Assembly (NCBI GenBank): GCA_037893225.1
Contig: JAZGUH010000116.1
Span: forward strand, 620,001-684,000
DNA from: Hippasteria phrygiana
Lineage: Eukaryota; Echinodermata; Asteroidea; Valvatida; Goniasteridae
Length of the DNA stretch: 64,000 bases
Direction: 5' to 3'
The notes under the pieces were generated by a model. It worked only from the letters and a program-made list of their open reading frames with translations. It searched no databases and was not told where the DNA came from. A program made the translations under genes and the position numbers. Below are positions 24,501 to 37,000 of the stretch, piece by piece. Position 1 is the first letter of the stretch, and each line of letters opens with the position of its first letter.

Positions 24501-24601
24501 TTTCTTTCCGGCCAACATCTGTGTACATGTTACCGTCTATTTATTGCTCCATGCCTGTCAAATTCCCAAGGGTATGACTTGCTTTACTCATTCATAATTG
24601 C
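21593..24601 (+). repeat. 13-mer segment (3009 bp), first copy
   Basis: Order: 21593 P, 21824 T-m-aa, 22055 S-y-tc, 22287 P, 22518 T-m-aa gca, 22749 S-gatc-m-tg, 22981 +aa (CCCTGGGG), 23214 T-m-ta, 23445 S-m-ta with gtggagacaatt, 23676 S-y-tc, 23908 P with an m/atgcat/ta 3' end (hybrid), 24139 S-y-tg, 24371 T-m-aa. The first ten and a half monomers are repeated 3009 bp downstream from 24602. The 'gagaca' change appears here for the first time. Confidence 0.85.
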
Positions 24602-24832
24602 ATGAAATATCAACCAACTGCAGTAATTTTGACATGTATGGATAGCTTAGATCTGGCGCTACATGTTGCAGTCATCGGCGGCTTCCTAGAGTTAAAACTT
24701 GTGGAGAAAATTCAAACCTCGCAATGTTTATTTTCTTTCCGGCCAACATCTGTGTGCATATTACCTTGTATTTATTGCTCCATGCCTGTCAAATTCCCTT
24801 GGGTATGACTTGCTTTACTCATTCATAATTGC

Positions 24833-27147
24833 ATGAAATATCAACCAAATACAGTAATTTTGACATGTATGGATAGCTTAGATCTGGCGCTACATGTTGC
24901 AATCATCGGCGGCTTCCTAGAGTTAAAACTTGTGGAGAAAATTCAAACCTCGCAATGTTTATTTTCTTTCCGGCCAACATCTGTGTACATGTTACCGTCT
25001 ATTTATTGCTCCATGCCTGTCAAATTCCCAAGGGTATGACTTGCTTTACTCATTCATAATTGCATGAAATATCAACCAAATTCAGTAATTTTGACATGTA
25101 TGGATAGCTTAGACCTGGCGCTACATGTTGCAATTATCGGCGGCTTCTTAGAGTTAACACTTGTGGAGAAAATTCAAACCTCGCAATGTTTATTTTCTTT
25201 CCGGCCAACATCTGTGTACATATAACCGTCTATTTATTGCTCCATGCATGTCAAATTCCCTCGGGTATGGACTTGCTTTATTCATTCATAATTGCATGAA
25301 ATATCAACCAACTGCAGTAATTTTGACATGTATGGATAGCTTAGATCTGGCGCTACATGTTGCAGTCATCGGCGGCTTCCTAGAGTTAAAACTTGTGGAG
25401 AAAATTCAAACCTCGCAATGTTTATTTTCTTTCCGGCCAACATCTGTGTGCATATTACCTTGTATTTATTGCTCCATGCCTGTCAAATTCCCTTGGGTAT
25501 GACTTGCTTTACTCATTCATAATTGCATGAAATATCAACCAAATACAGTAATTTTGACATGTATGGATAGCTTAGATCTGGCGCTACATGTTGCAATCAT
25601 CGGCGGCTTCCTAGAGTTAAAACTTGTGGAGAAAATTCAAACCTCGCAATGTTTATTTTCTTTCCGGCCAACATCTGTGTACATGTTACCGTCTATTTAT
25701 TGCTCCATGCCTGTCAAATTCCCAAGGGCATGACTTGCTTTACTCATTCATAATTGCATGAAATATCAACCAAATTCAGTAATTTTGACATGTATGGATA
25801 GCTTAGATCTGGCGCTACATGTTGCAATCATCGGCGGCTTCCTAGAGTTAAAACTTGTGGAGAAAATTCAAACCTCGCAATGTTTATTTTCTTTCCGGCC
25901 AACATCTGTGTACATGTTACCGTCTATTTATTGCTCCATGCATGTCAAATTCCCTGGGGTATGGACTTGCTTTATTCATTCATAATTGCATGAAATATCA
26001 ACCAAATGCAGTAATTTTGACATGTATGGATAGCTTAGATCTGGCGCTACATGTTGCAATTATCGGCGGCTTCTTAGAGTTAACACTTGTGGAGAAAATT
26101 CAAACCTCGCAATGTTTATTTTCTTTCCGGCCAACATCTGTGTGCATATTACCTTCTATTTATTGCTCCATGCCTGTCAAAAATTCCCTGGGGTATGACT
26201 TGCTTTACTCATTCATAATTGCATGAAATATCAACCAAATACAGTAATTTTGACATGTATGGATAGCTTAGATCTGGCGCTACATGTTGCAATCATCGGC
26301 GGCTTCCTAGAGTTAAAACTTGTAGAGAAAATTCAAACCTCGCAATGTTTATTTTCTTTCCGGCCAACATCTGTGTACATGTTACCGTCTATTTATTGCT
26401 CCATGCCTGTCAAATTCCCTAGGGTATGACTTGCTTTACTCATTCATAATTGCATGAAATATCAACCAAATTCAGTAATTTTGACATGTATGGATAGCTT
26501 AGATCTGGCGCTACATGTTGCAATTATCGGCGGCTTCTTAGAGTTAACACTTGTGGAGACAATTCAAACCTCGCAATGTTTATTTTCTTTCCGGCCAACA
26601 TCTGTGTACATGTTACCGTCTATTTATTGCTCCATGCCTGTCAAATTCCCTAGGGTATGACTTGCTTTACTCATTCATAATTGCATGAAATATCAACCAA
26701 ATTCAGTAATTTTGACATGTATGGATAGCTTAGACCTGGCGCTACATGTTGCAATTATCGGCGGCTTCTTAGAGTTAACACTTGTGGAGAAAATTCAAAC
26801 CTCGCAATGTTTATTTTCTTTCCGGCCAACATCTGTGTACATATAACCGTCTATTTATTGCTCCATGCATGTCAAATTCCCTCGGGTATGGACTTGCTTT
26901 ATTCATTCATAATTGCATGAAATATCAACCAACTGCAGTAATTTTGACATGTATGGATAGCTTAGATCTGGCGCTACATGTTGCAGTCATCGGCGGCTTC
27001 CTAGAGTTAAAACTTGTGGAGAAAATTCAAACCTCGCAATGTTTATTTTCTTTCCGGCCAACATCTGTGTGCATATTACCTTGTATTTATTGCTCCATGC
27101 CTGTCAAATTCCCTTGGGTATGACTTGCTTTACTCATTCATAATTGC
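24833..27147 (+). repeat. 10-mer HOR, copy 1 (2315 bp)
   Basis: Order: 24833 T-m-aa, 25064 S-y-tc, 25296 P, 25527 T-m-aa gca, 25758 S-gatc-m-tg, 25990 +aa, 26223 T-m-ta (private cttgtagag), 26454 S-m-ta with gagaca and gatc, 26685 S-y-tc, 26917 P. It is preceded by a P monomer (24602-24832) joined directly to a T-m-aa tail rather than to the usual S-y-tc, which marks loss of one monomer at that junction. Confidence 0.86.
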
Positions 27148-29462
27148 ATGAAATATCAACCAAATACAGTAATTTTGACATGTATGGATAGCTTAGATCT
27201 GGCGCTACATGTTGCAATCATCGGCGGCTTCCTAGAGTTAAAACTTGTGGAGAAAATTCAAACCTCGCAATGTTTATTTTCTTTCCGGCCAACATCTGTG
27301 TACATGTTACCGTCTATTTATTGCTCCATGCCTGTCAAATTCCCAAGGGTATGACTTGCTTTACTCATTCATAATTGCATGAAATATCAACCAAATTCAG
27401 TAATTTTGACATGTATGGATAGCTTAGACCTGGCGCTACATGTTGCAATTATCGGCGGCTTCTTAGAGTTAACACTTGTGGAGAAAATTCAAACCTCGCA
27501 ATGTTTATTTTCTTTCCGGCCAACATCTGTGTACATATAACCGTCTATTTATTGCTCCATGCATGTCAAATTCCCTCGGGTATGGACTTGCTTTATTCAT
27601 TCATAATTGCATGAAATATCAACCAACTGCAGTAATTTTGACATGTATGGATAGCTTAGATCTGGCGCTACATGTTGCAGTCATCGGCGGCTTCCTAGAG
27701 TTAAAACTTGTGGAGAAAATTCAAACCTCGCAATGTTTATTTTCTTTCCGGCCAACATCTGTGTGCATATTACCTTGTATTTATTGCTCCATGCCTGTCA
27801 AATTCCCTTGGGTATGACTTGCTTTACTCATTCATAATTGCATGAAATATCAACCAAATACAGTAATTTTGACATGTATGGATAGCTTAGATCTGGCGCT
27901 ACATGTTGCAATCATCGGCGGCTTCCTAGAGTTAAAACTTGTGGAGAAAATTCAAACCTCGCAATGTTTATTTTCTTTCCGGCCAACATCTGTGTACATG
28001 TTACCGTCTATTTATTGCTCCATGCCTGTCAAATTCCCAAGGGCATGACTTGCTTTACTCATTCATAATTGCATGAAATATCAACCAAATTCAGTAATTT
28101 TGACATGTATGGATAGCTTAGATCTGGCGCTACATGTTGCAATCATCGGCGGCTTCCTAGAGTTAAAACTTGTGGAGAAAATTCAAACCTCGCAATGTTT
28201 ATTTTCTTTCCGGCCAACATCTGTGTACATGTTACCGTCTATTTATTGCTCCATGCATGTCAAATTCCCTGGGGTATGGACTTGCTTTATTCATTCATAA
28301 TTGCATGAAATATCAACCAAATGCAGTAATTTTGACATGTATGGATAGCTTAGATCTGGCGCTACATGTTGCAATTATCGGCGGCTTCTTAGAGTTAACA
28401 CTTGTGGAGAAAATTCAAACCTCGCAATGTTTATTTTCTTTCCGGCCAACATCTGTGTGCATATTACCTTCTATTTATTGCTCCATGCCTGTCAAAAATT
28501 CCCTAGGGTATGACTTGCTTTACTCATTCATAATTGCATGAAATATCAACCAAATACAGTAATTTTGACATGTATGGATAGCTTAGATCTGGCGCTACAT
28601 GTTGCAATCATCGGCGGCTTCCTAGAGTTAAAACTTGTGGAGAAAATTCAAACCTCGCAATGTTTATTTTCTTTCCGGCCAACATCTGTGTACATGTTAC
28701 CGTCTATTTATTGCTCCATGCCTGTCAAATTCCCTAGGGTATGACTTGCTTTACTCATTCATAATTGCATGAAATATCAACCAAATTCAGTAATTTTGAC
28801 ATGTATGGATAGCTTAGACCTGGCGCTACATGTTGCAATTATCGGCGGCTTCTTAGAGTTAACACTTGTGGAGACAATTCAAACCTCGCAATGTTTATTT
28901 TCTTTCCGGCCAACATCTGTGTACATGTTACCGTCTATTTATTGCTCCATGCCTGTCAAATTCCCTAGGGTATGACTTGCTTTACTCATTCATAATTGCA
29001 TGAAATATCAACCAAATTCAGTAATTTTGACATGTATGGATAGCTTAGACCTGGCGCTACATGTTGCAATTATCGGCGGCTTCTTAGAGTTAACACTTGT
29101 GGAGAAAATTCAAACCTCGCAATGTTTATTTTCTTTCCGGCCAACATCTGTGTACATATAACCGTCTATTTATTGCTCCATGCATGTCAAATTCCCTCGG
29201 GTATGGACTTGCTTTATTCATTCATAATTGCATGAAATATCAACCAACTGCAGTAATTTTGACATGTATGGATAGCTTAGATCTGGCGCTACATGTTGCA
29301 GTCATCGGCGGCTTCCTAGAGTTAAAACTTGTGGAGAAAATTCAAACCTCGCAATGTTTATTTTCTTTCCGGCCAACATCTGTGTGCATATTACCTTGTA
29401 TTTATTGCTCCATGCCTGTCAAATTCCCTTGGGTATGACTTGCTTTACTCATTCATAATTGC
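27148..29462 (+). repeat. 10-mer HOR, copy 2 (2315 bp)
   Basis: Same order as 24833-27147 at 2315 bp displacement: 27148 T, 27379 S-y-tc, 27611 P, 27842 T gca, 28073 S-gatc-m-tg, 28305 +aa, 28538 T-m-ta, 28769 gagaca S-m-ta, 29000 S-y-tc, 29232 P. Three differences from copy 1 were seen: no cttgtagag, gacc rather than gatc in the gagaca monomer, and CCCTAGGG rather than CCCTGGGG in the +aa monomer. Confidence 0.86.
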
Positions 29463-31779
29463 ATGAAATATCAACCAAATACAGTAATTTTGACATGTAT
29501 GGATAGCTTAGATCTGGCGCTACATGTTGCAATCATCGGCGGCTTCCTAGAGTTAAAACTTGTGGAGAAAATTCAAACCTCGCAATGTTTATTTTCTTTC
29601 CGGCCAACATCTGTGTACATGTTACCGTCTATTTATTGCTCCATGCATGTCAAATTCCCTGGGGTATGGACTTGCTTTATTCATTCATAATTGCATGAAA
29701 TATCAACCAAATGCAGTAATTTTGACATGTATGGATAGCTTAGATCTGGCGCTACATGTTGCAATTATCGGCGGCTTCTTAGAGTTAACACTTGTGGAGA
29801 AAATTCAAACCTCGCAATGTTTATTTTCTTTCCGGCCAACATCTGTGTGCATATTACTTTCTATTTATTGCTCCATGCCTGTCAAAAATTCCCTAGGGTA
29901 TGACTTGCTTTACTCATTCATAATTGCATGAAATATCAACCAAATACAGTAATTTTGACATGTATGGATAGCTTAGATCTGGCGCTACATGTTGCAATCA
30001 TCGGCGGCTTCCTAGAGTTAAAACTTGTGGAGAAAATTCAAACCTCGCAATGTTTATTTTCTTTCCGGCCAACATCTGTGTACATGTTACCGTCTATTTA
30101 TTGCTCCATGCCTGTCAAATTCCCTAGGGTATGACTTGCTTTACTCATTCATAATTGCATGAAATATCAACCAAATTCAGTAATTTTGACATGTATGGAT
30201 AGCTTAGACCTGGCGCTACATGTTGCAATTATCGGCGGCTTCTTAGAGTTAACACTTGTGGAGAAAATTCAAACCTCGCAATGTTTATTTTCTTTCCGGC
30301 CAACATCTGTGTACATATAACCGTCTATTTATTGCTCCATGCATGTCAAATTCCCTGGGGTATGGACTTGCTTTATTCATTCATAATTGCATGAAATATC
30401 AACCAAATGCAGTAATTTTGACATGTATGGATAGCTTAGATCTGGCGCTACATGTTGCAGTCATCGGCGGCTTCCTAGAGTTAACACTTGTGGAGAAAAT
30501 TCAAACCTCGCAATGTTTATTTTCTTTCCGGCCAACATCTGTGTGCATATTACCTTGTATTTATTGCTCCATGCCTGTCAAATTCCCTTGGGTATGACTT
30601 GCTTTACTCATTCATAATTGCATGAAATATCAACCAAATACAGTAATTTTGACATGTATGGATAGCTTAGATCTGGCGCTACATGTTGCAATCATCGGCG
30701 GCTTCCTAGAGTTAAAACTTGTGGAGAAAATTCAAACCTCGCAATGTTTATTTTCTTTCCGGCCAACATCTGTGTACATGTTACCGTCTATTTATTGCTC
30801 CATGCATGTCAAATTCCCTGGGGTATGGACTTGCTTTATTCATTCATAATTGCATGAAATATCAACCAAATGCAGTAATTTTGACATGTATGGATAGCTT
30901 AGATCTGGCGCTACATGTTGCAATTATCGGCGGCTTCTTAGAGTTAACACTTGTGGAGAAAATTCAAACCTCGCAATGTTTATTTTCTTTCCGGCCAACA
31001 TCTGTGTGCATATTACCTTCTATTTATTGCTCCATGCCTGTCAAAAATTCCCTAGGGTATGACTTGCTTTACTCATTCATAATTGCATGAAATATCAACC
31101 AAATACAGTAATTTTGACATGTATGGATAGCTTAGATCTGGCGCTACATGTTGCAATCATCGGCGGCTTCCTAGAGTTAAAACTTGTGGAGAAAATTCAA
31201 ACCTCGCAATGTTTATTTTCTTTCCGGCCAACATCTGTGTACATGTTACCGTCTATTTATTGCTCCATGCCTGTCAAATTCCCTAGGGTATGACTTGCTT
31301 TACTCATTCATAATTGCATGAAATATCAACCAAATTCAGTAATTTTGACATGTATGGATAGCTTAGACCTGGCGCTACATGTTGCAATTATCGGCGGCTT
31401 CTTAGAGTTAACACTTGTGGAGACAATTCAAACCTCGCAATGTTTATTTTCTTTCCGGCCAACATCTGTGTACATGTTACCGTCTATTTATTGCTCCATG
31501 CCTGTCAAATTCCCTAGGGTATGACTTGCTTTACTCATTCATAATTGCATGAAATATCAACCAAATTCAGTAATTTTGACATGTATGGATAGCTTAGATC
31601 TGGCGCTACATGTTGCAGTCATCGGCGGCTTCCTAGAGTTAAAACTTGTGGAGAAAATTCAAACCTCGCAATGTTTATTTTCTTTCCGGCCAACATCTGT
31701 GTGCATATTACCTTGTATTTATTGCTCCATGCCTGTCAAATTCCCTTGGGTATGACTTGCTTTACTCATTCATAATTGC
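29463..31779 (+). repeat. 10-mer HOR of two 5-mers (2317 bp), copy 1
   Basis: First 5-mer: 29463 T-m-tg atgcat (232 bp), 29695 +aa with ttactttct, 29928 T-m-ta, 30159 S-y-tg, 30391 A-gtc (taacac). Second 5-mer: 30622 T-m-tg, 30854 +aa, 31087 T-m-ta, 31318 S-m-ta with gagaca, 31549 S/P hybrid. The T-m-tg monomer looks like a deletion fusion of a T-m-aa gca unit and the following S-gatc-m-tg unit, which are adjacent elsewhere. The 10-mer is repeated at 31780. Confidence 0.87.
31549..31779 (+). repeat. Hybrid monomer at a crossover junction
   Basis: Starts with aaattcag, the S variant, then switches to gatc, gcagtcatc, taaaac, tgcatattaccttgt and CCCTTGGG, all type b. The switch lies between offsets 20 and 51. 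The equivalent units in flanking copies are a pure P monomer (29232) and a pure S-y-tg monomer (33866). The hybrid is what an in-register unequal exchange producing the 2317-bp duplication would leave. Confidence 0.85.
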
Positions 31780-34097
31780 ATGAAATATCAACCAAATACA
31801 GTAATTTTGACATGTATGGATAGCTTAGATCTGGCGCTACATGTTGCAATCATCGGCGGCTTCCTAGAGTTAAAACTTGTGGAGAAAATTCAAACCTCGC
31901 AATGTTTATTTTCTTTCCGGCCAACATCTGTGTACATGTTACCGTCTATTTATTGCTCCATGCATGTCAAATTCCCTGGGGTATGGACTTGCTTTATTCA
32001 TTCATAATTGCATGAAATATCAACCAAATGCAGTAATTTTGACATGTATGGATAGCTTAGATCTGGCGCTACATGTTGCAATTATCGGCGGCTTCTTAGA
32101 GTTAACACTTGTGGAGAAAATTCAAACCTCGCAATGTTTATTTTCTTTCCGGCCAACATCTGTGTGCATATTACTTTCTATTTATTGCTCCATGCCTGTC
32201 AAAAATTCCCTAGGGTATGACTTGCTTTACTCATTCATAATTGCATGAAATATCAACCAAATACAGTAATTTTGACATGTATGGATAGCTTAGATCTGGC
32301 GCTACATGTTGCAATCATCGGCGGCTTCCTAGAGTTAAAACTTGTGGAGAAAATTCAAACCTCGCAATGTTTATTTTCTTTCCGGCCAACATCTGTGTAC
32401 ATGTTACCGTCTATTTATTGCTCCATGCCTGTCAAATTCCCTAGGGTATGACTTGCTTTACTCATTCATAATTGCATGAAATATCAACCAAATTCAGTAA
32501 TTTTGACATGTATGGATAGCTTAGACCTGGCGCTACATGTTGCAATTATCGGCGGCTTCTTAGAGTTAACACTTGTGGAGAAAATTCAAACCTCGCAATG
32601 TTTATTTTCTTTCCGGCCAACATCTGTGTACATATAACCGTCTATTTATTGCTCCATGCATGTCAAATTCCCTGGGGTATGGACTTGCTTTATTCATTCA
32701 TAATTGCATGAAATATCAACCAAATGCAGTAATTTTGACATGTATGGATAGCTTAGATCTGGCGCTACATGTTGCAGTCATCGGCGGCTTCCTAGAGTTA
32801 ACACTTGTGGAGAAAATTCAAACCTCGCAATGTTTATTTTCTTTCCGGCCAACATCTGTGTGCATATTACCTTGTATTTATTGCTCCATGCCTGTCAAAT
32901 TCCCTTGGGTATGACTTGCTTTACTCATTCATAATTGCATGAAATATCAACCAAATACAGTAATTTTGACATGTATGGATAGCTTAGATCTGGCGCTACA
33001 TGTTGCAATCATCGGCGGCTTCCTAGAGTTAAAACTTGTGGAGAAAATTCAAACCTCGCAATGTTTATTTTCTTTCCGGCCAACATCTGTGTACATGTTA
33101 CCGTCTATTTATTGCTCCATGCATGTCAAATTCCCTGGGGTATGGACTTGCTTTATTCATTCATAATTGCATGAAATATCAACCAAATGCAGTAATTTTG
33201 ACATGTATGGATAGCTTAGATCTGGCGCTACATGTTGCAATTATCGGCGGCTTCTTAGAGTTAACACTTGTGGAGAAAATTCAAACCTCGCAATGTTTAT
33301 TTTCTTTCCGGCCAACATCTGTGTGCATATTACCTTCTATTTATTGCTCCATGCCTGTCAAAAATTCCCTAGGGTATGACTTGCTTTACTCATTCATAAT
33401 TGCATGAAATATCAACCAAATACAGTAATTTTGACATGTATGGATAGCTTAGATCTGGCGCTACATGTTGCAATCATCGGCGGCTTCCTAGAGTTAAAAC
33501 TTGTGGAGAAAATTCAAACCTCGCAATGTTTATTTTCTTTCCGGCCAACATCTGTGTACATGTTACCGTCTATTTATTGCTCCATGCCTGTCAAATTCCC
33601 TAGGGTATGACTTGCTTTACTCATTCATAATTGCATGAAATATCAACCAAATTCAGTAATTTTGACATGTATGGATAGCTTAGACCTGGCGCTACATGTT
33701 GCAATTATCGGCGGCTTCTTAGAGTTAACACTTGTGGAGACAATTCAAACCTCGCAATGTTTATTTTCTTTCCGGCCAACATCTGTGTACATGTTACCGT
33801 CTATTTATTGCTCCATGCCTGTCAAATTCCCTAGGGTATGACTTGCTTTACTCATTCATAATTGCATGAAATATCAACCAAATTCAGTAATTTTGACATG
33901 TATGGATAGCTTAGACCTGGCGCTACATGTTGCAATTATCGGCGGCTTCTTAGAGTTAACACTTGTGGAGAAAATTCAAACCTCGCAATGTTTATTTTCT
34001 TTCCGGCCAACATCTGTGTACATATAACCGTCTATTTATTGCTCCATGCATGTCAAATTCCCTGGGGTATGGACTTGCTTTATTCATTCATAATTGC
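31780..34097 (+). repeat. 10-mer HOR of two 5-mers, copy 2
   Basis: Order: 31780 T-m-tg, 32012 +aa (ttactttct), 32245 T-m-ta, 32476 S-y-tg, 32708 A-gtc, 32939 T-m-tg, 33171 +aa, 33404 T-m-ta, 33635 S-m-ta gagaca, 33866 S-y-tg. The first nine monomers match 29463-31548 at 2317 bp displacement, including the private ttactttct. The tenth differs, which places the end of the duplicated tract inside it. Confidence 0.87.
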
Positions 34098-37000
34098 ATG
34101 AAATATCAACCAAATACAGTAATTTTGACATGTATGGATAGCTTAGATCTGGCGCTACATGTTGCAATCATCGGCGGCTTCCTAGAGTTAAAACTTGTGG
34201 AGAAAATTCAAACCTCGCAATGTTTATTTTCTTTCCGGCCAACATCTGTGTACATGTTACCGTCTATTTATTGCTCCATGCCTGTCAAATTCCCAAGGGT
34301 ATGACTTGCTTTACTCATTCATAATTGCATGAAATATCAACCAAATTCAGTAATTTTGACATGTATGGATAGCTTAGACCTGGCGCTACATGTTGCAATT
34401 ATCGGCGGCTTCTTAGAGTTAACACTTGTGGAGAAAATTCAAACCTCGCAATGTTTATTTTCTTTCCGGCCAACATCTGTGTACATATAACCGTCTATTT
34501 ATTGCTCCATGCATGTCAAATTCCCTCGGGTATGGACTTGCTTTATTCATTCATAATTGCATGAAATATCAACCAACTGCAGTAATTTTGACATGTATGG
34601 ATAGCTTAGATCTGGCGCTACATGTTGCAGTCATCGGCGGCTTCCTAGAGTTAAAACTTGTGGAGAAAATTCAAACCTCGCAATGTTTATTTTCTTTCCG
34701 GCCAACATCTGTGTGCATATTACCTTGTATTTATTGCTCCATGCCTGTCAAATTCCCTTGGGTATGACTTGCTTTACTCATTCATAATTGCATGAAATAT
34801 CAACCAAATACAGTAATTTTGACATGTATGGATAGCTTAGATCTGGCGCTACATGTTGCAATCATCGGCGGCTTCCTAGAGTTAAAACTTGTGGAGAAAA
34901 TTCAAACCTCGCAATGTTTATTTTCTTTCCGGCCAACATCTGTGTACATGTTACCGTCTATTTATTGCTCCATGCCTGTCAAATTCCCAAGGGTATGACT
35001 TGCTTTACTCATTCATAATTGCATGAAATATCAACCAAATTCAGTAATTTTGACATGTATGGATAGCTTAGACCTGGCGCTACATGTTGCAATTATCGGC
35101 GGCTTCTTAGAGTTAACACTTGTGGAGAAAATTCAAACCTCGCAATGTTTATTTTCTTTCCGGCCAACATCTGTGTACATGTTACCGTCTATTTATTGCT
35201 CCATGCATGTCAAATTCCCTAGGGTATGACTTGCTTTACTCATTCATAATTGCATGAAATATCAACCAAATTCAGTAATTTTGACATGTATGGATAGCTT
35301 AGACCTGGCGCTACATGTTGCAATTATCGGCGGCTTCTTAGAGTTAACACTTGTGGAGAAAATTCAAACCTCGCAATGTTTATTTTCTTTCCGGCCAACA
35401 TCTGTGTACATATAACCGTCTATTTATTGCTCCATGCATGTCAAATTCCCTGGGGTATGGACTTGCTTTATTCATTCATAATTGCATGAAATATCAACCA
35501 AATACAGTAATTTTGACATGTATGGATAGCTTAGATCTGGCGCTACATGTTGCAATCATCGGCGGCTTCCTAGAGTTAAAACTTGTGGAGAAAATTCAAA
35601 CCTCGCAATGTTTATTTTCTTTCCGGCCAACATCTGTGTACATGTTACCGTCTATTTATTGCTCCATGCCTGTCAAATTCCCAAGGGTATGACTTGCTTT
35701 ACTCATTCATAATTGCATGAAATATCAACCAAATTCAGTAATTTTGACATGTATGGATAGCTTAGACCTGGCGCTACATGTTGCAATTATCGGCGGCTTC
35801 TTAGAGTTAACACTTGTGGAGAAAATTCAAACCTCGCAATGTTTATTTTCTTTCCGGCCAACATCTGTGTACATATAACCGTCTATTTATTGCTCCATGC
35901 ATGTCAAATTCCCTCGGGTATGGACTTGCTTTATTCATTCATAATTGCATGAAATATCAACCAACTGCAGTAATTTTGACATGTATGGATAGCTTAGATC
36001 TGGCGCTACATGTTGCAGTCATCGGCGGCTTCCTAGAGTTAAAACTTGTGGAGAAAATTCAAACCTCGCAATGTTTATTTTCTTTCCGGCCAACATCTGT
36101 GTGCATATTACCTTGTATTTATTGCTCCATGCCTGTCAAATTCCCTTGGGTATGACTTGCTTTACTCATTCATAATTGCATGAAATATCAACCAAATACA
36201 GTAATTTTGACATGTATGGATAGCTTAGATCTGGCGCTACATGTTGCAATCATCGGCGGCTTCCTAGAGTTAAAACTTGTGGAGAAAATTCAAACCTCGC
36301 AATGTTTATTTTCTTTCCGGCCAACATCTGTGTACATGTTACCGTCTATTTATTGCTCCATGCCTGTCAAATTCCCAAGGGTATGACTTGCTTTACTCAT
36401 TCATAATTGCATGAAATATCAACCAAATTCAGTAATTTTGACATGTATGGATAGCTTAGACCTGGCGCTACATGTTGCAATTATCGGCGGCTTCTTAGAG
36501 TTAACACTTGTGGAGAAAATTCAAACCTCGCAATGTTTATTTTCTTTCCGGCCAACATCTGTGTACATATAACCGTCTATTTATTGCTCCATGCATGTCA
36601 AATTCCCTCGGGTATGGACTTGCTTTATTCATTCATAATTGCATGAAATATCAACCAACTGCAGTAATTTTGACATGTATGGATAGCTTAGATCTGGCGC
36701 TACATGTTGCAGTCATCGGCGGCTTCCTAGAGTTAAAACTTGTGGAGAAAATTCAAACCTCGCAATGTTTATTTTCTTTCCGGCCAACATCTGTGTGCAT
36801 ATTACCTTGTATTTATTGCTCCATGCCTGTCAAATTCCCTTGGGTATGACTTGCTTTACTCATTCATAATTGCATGAAATATCAACCAAATACAGTAATT
36901 TTGACATGTATGGATAGCTTAGATCTGGCGCTACATGTTGCAATCATCGGCGGCTTCCTAGAGTTAAAACTTGTGGAGAAAATTCAAACCTCGCAATGTT

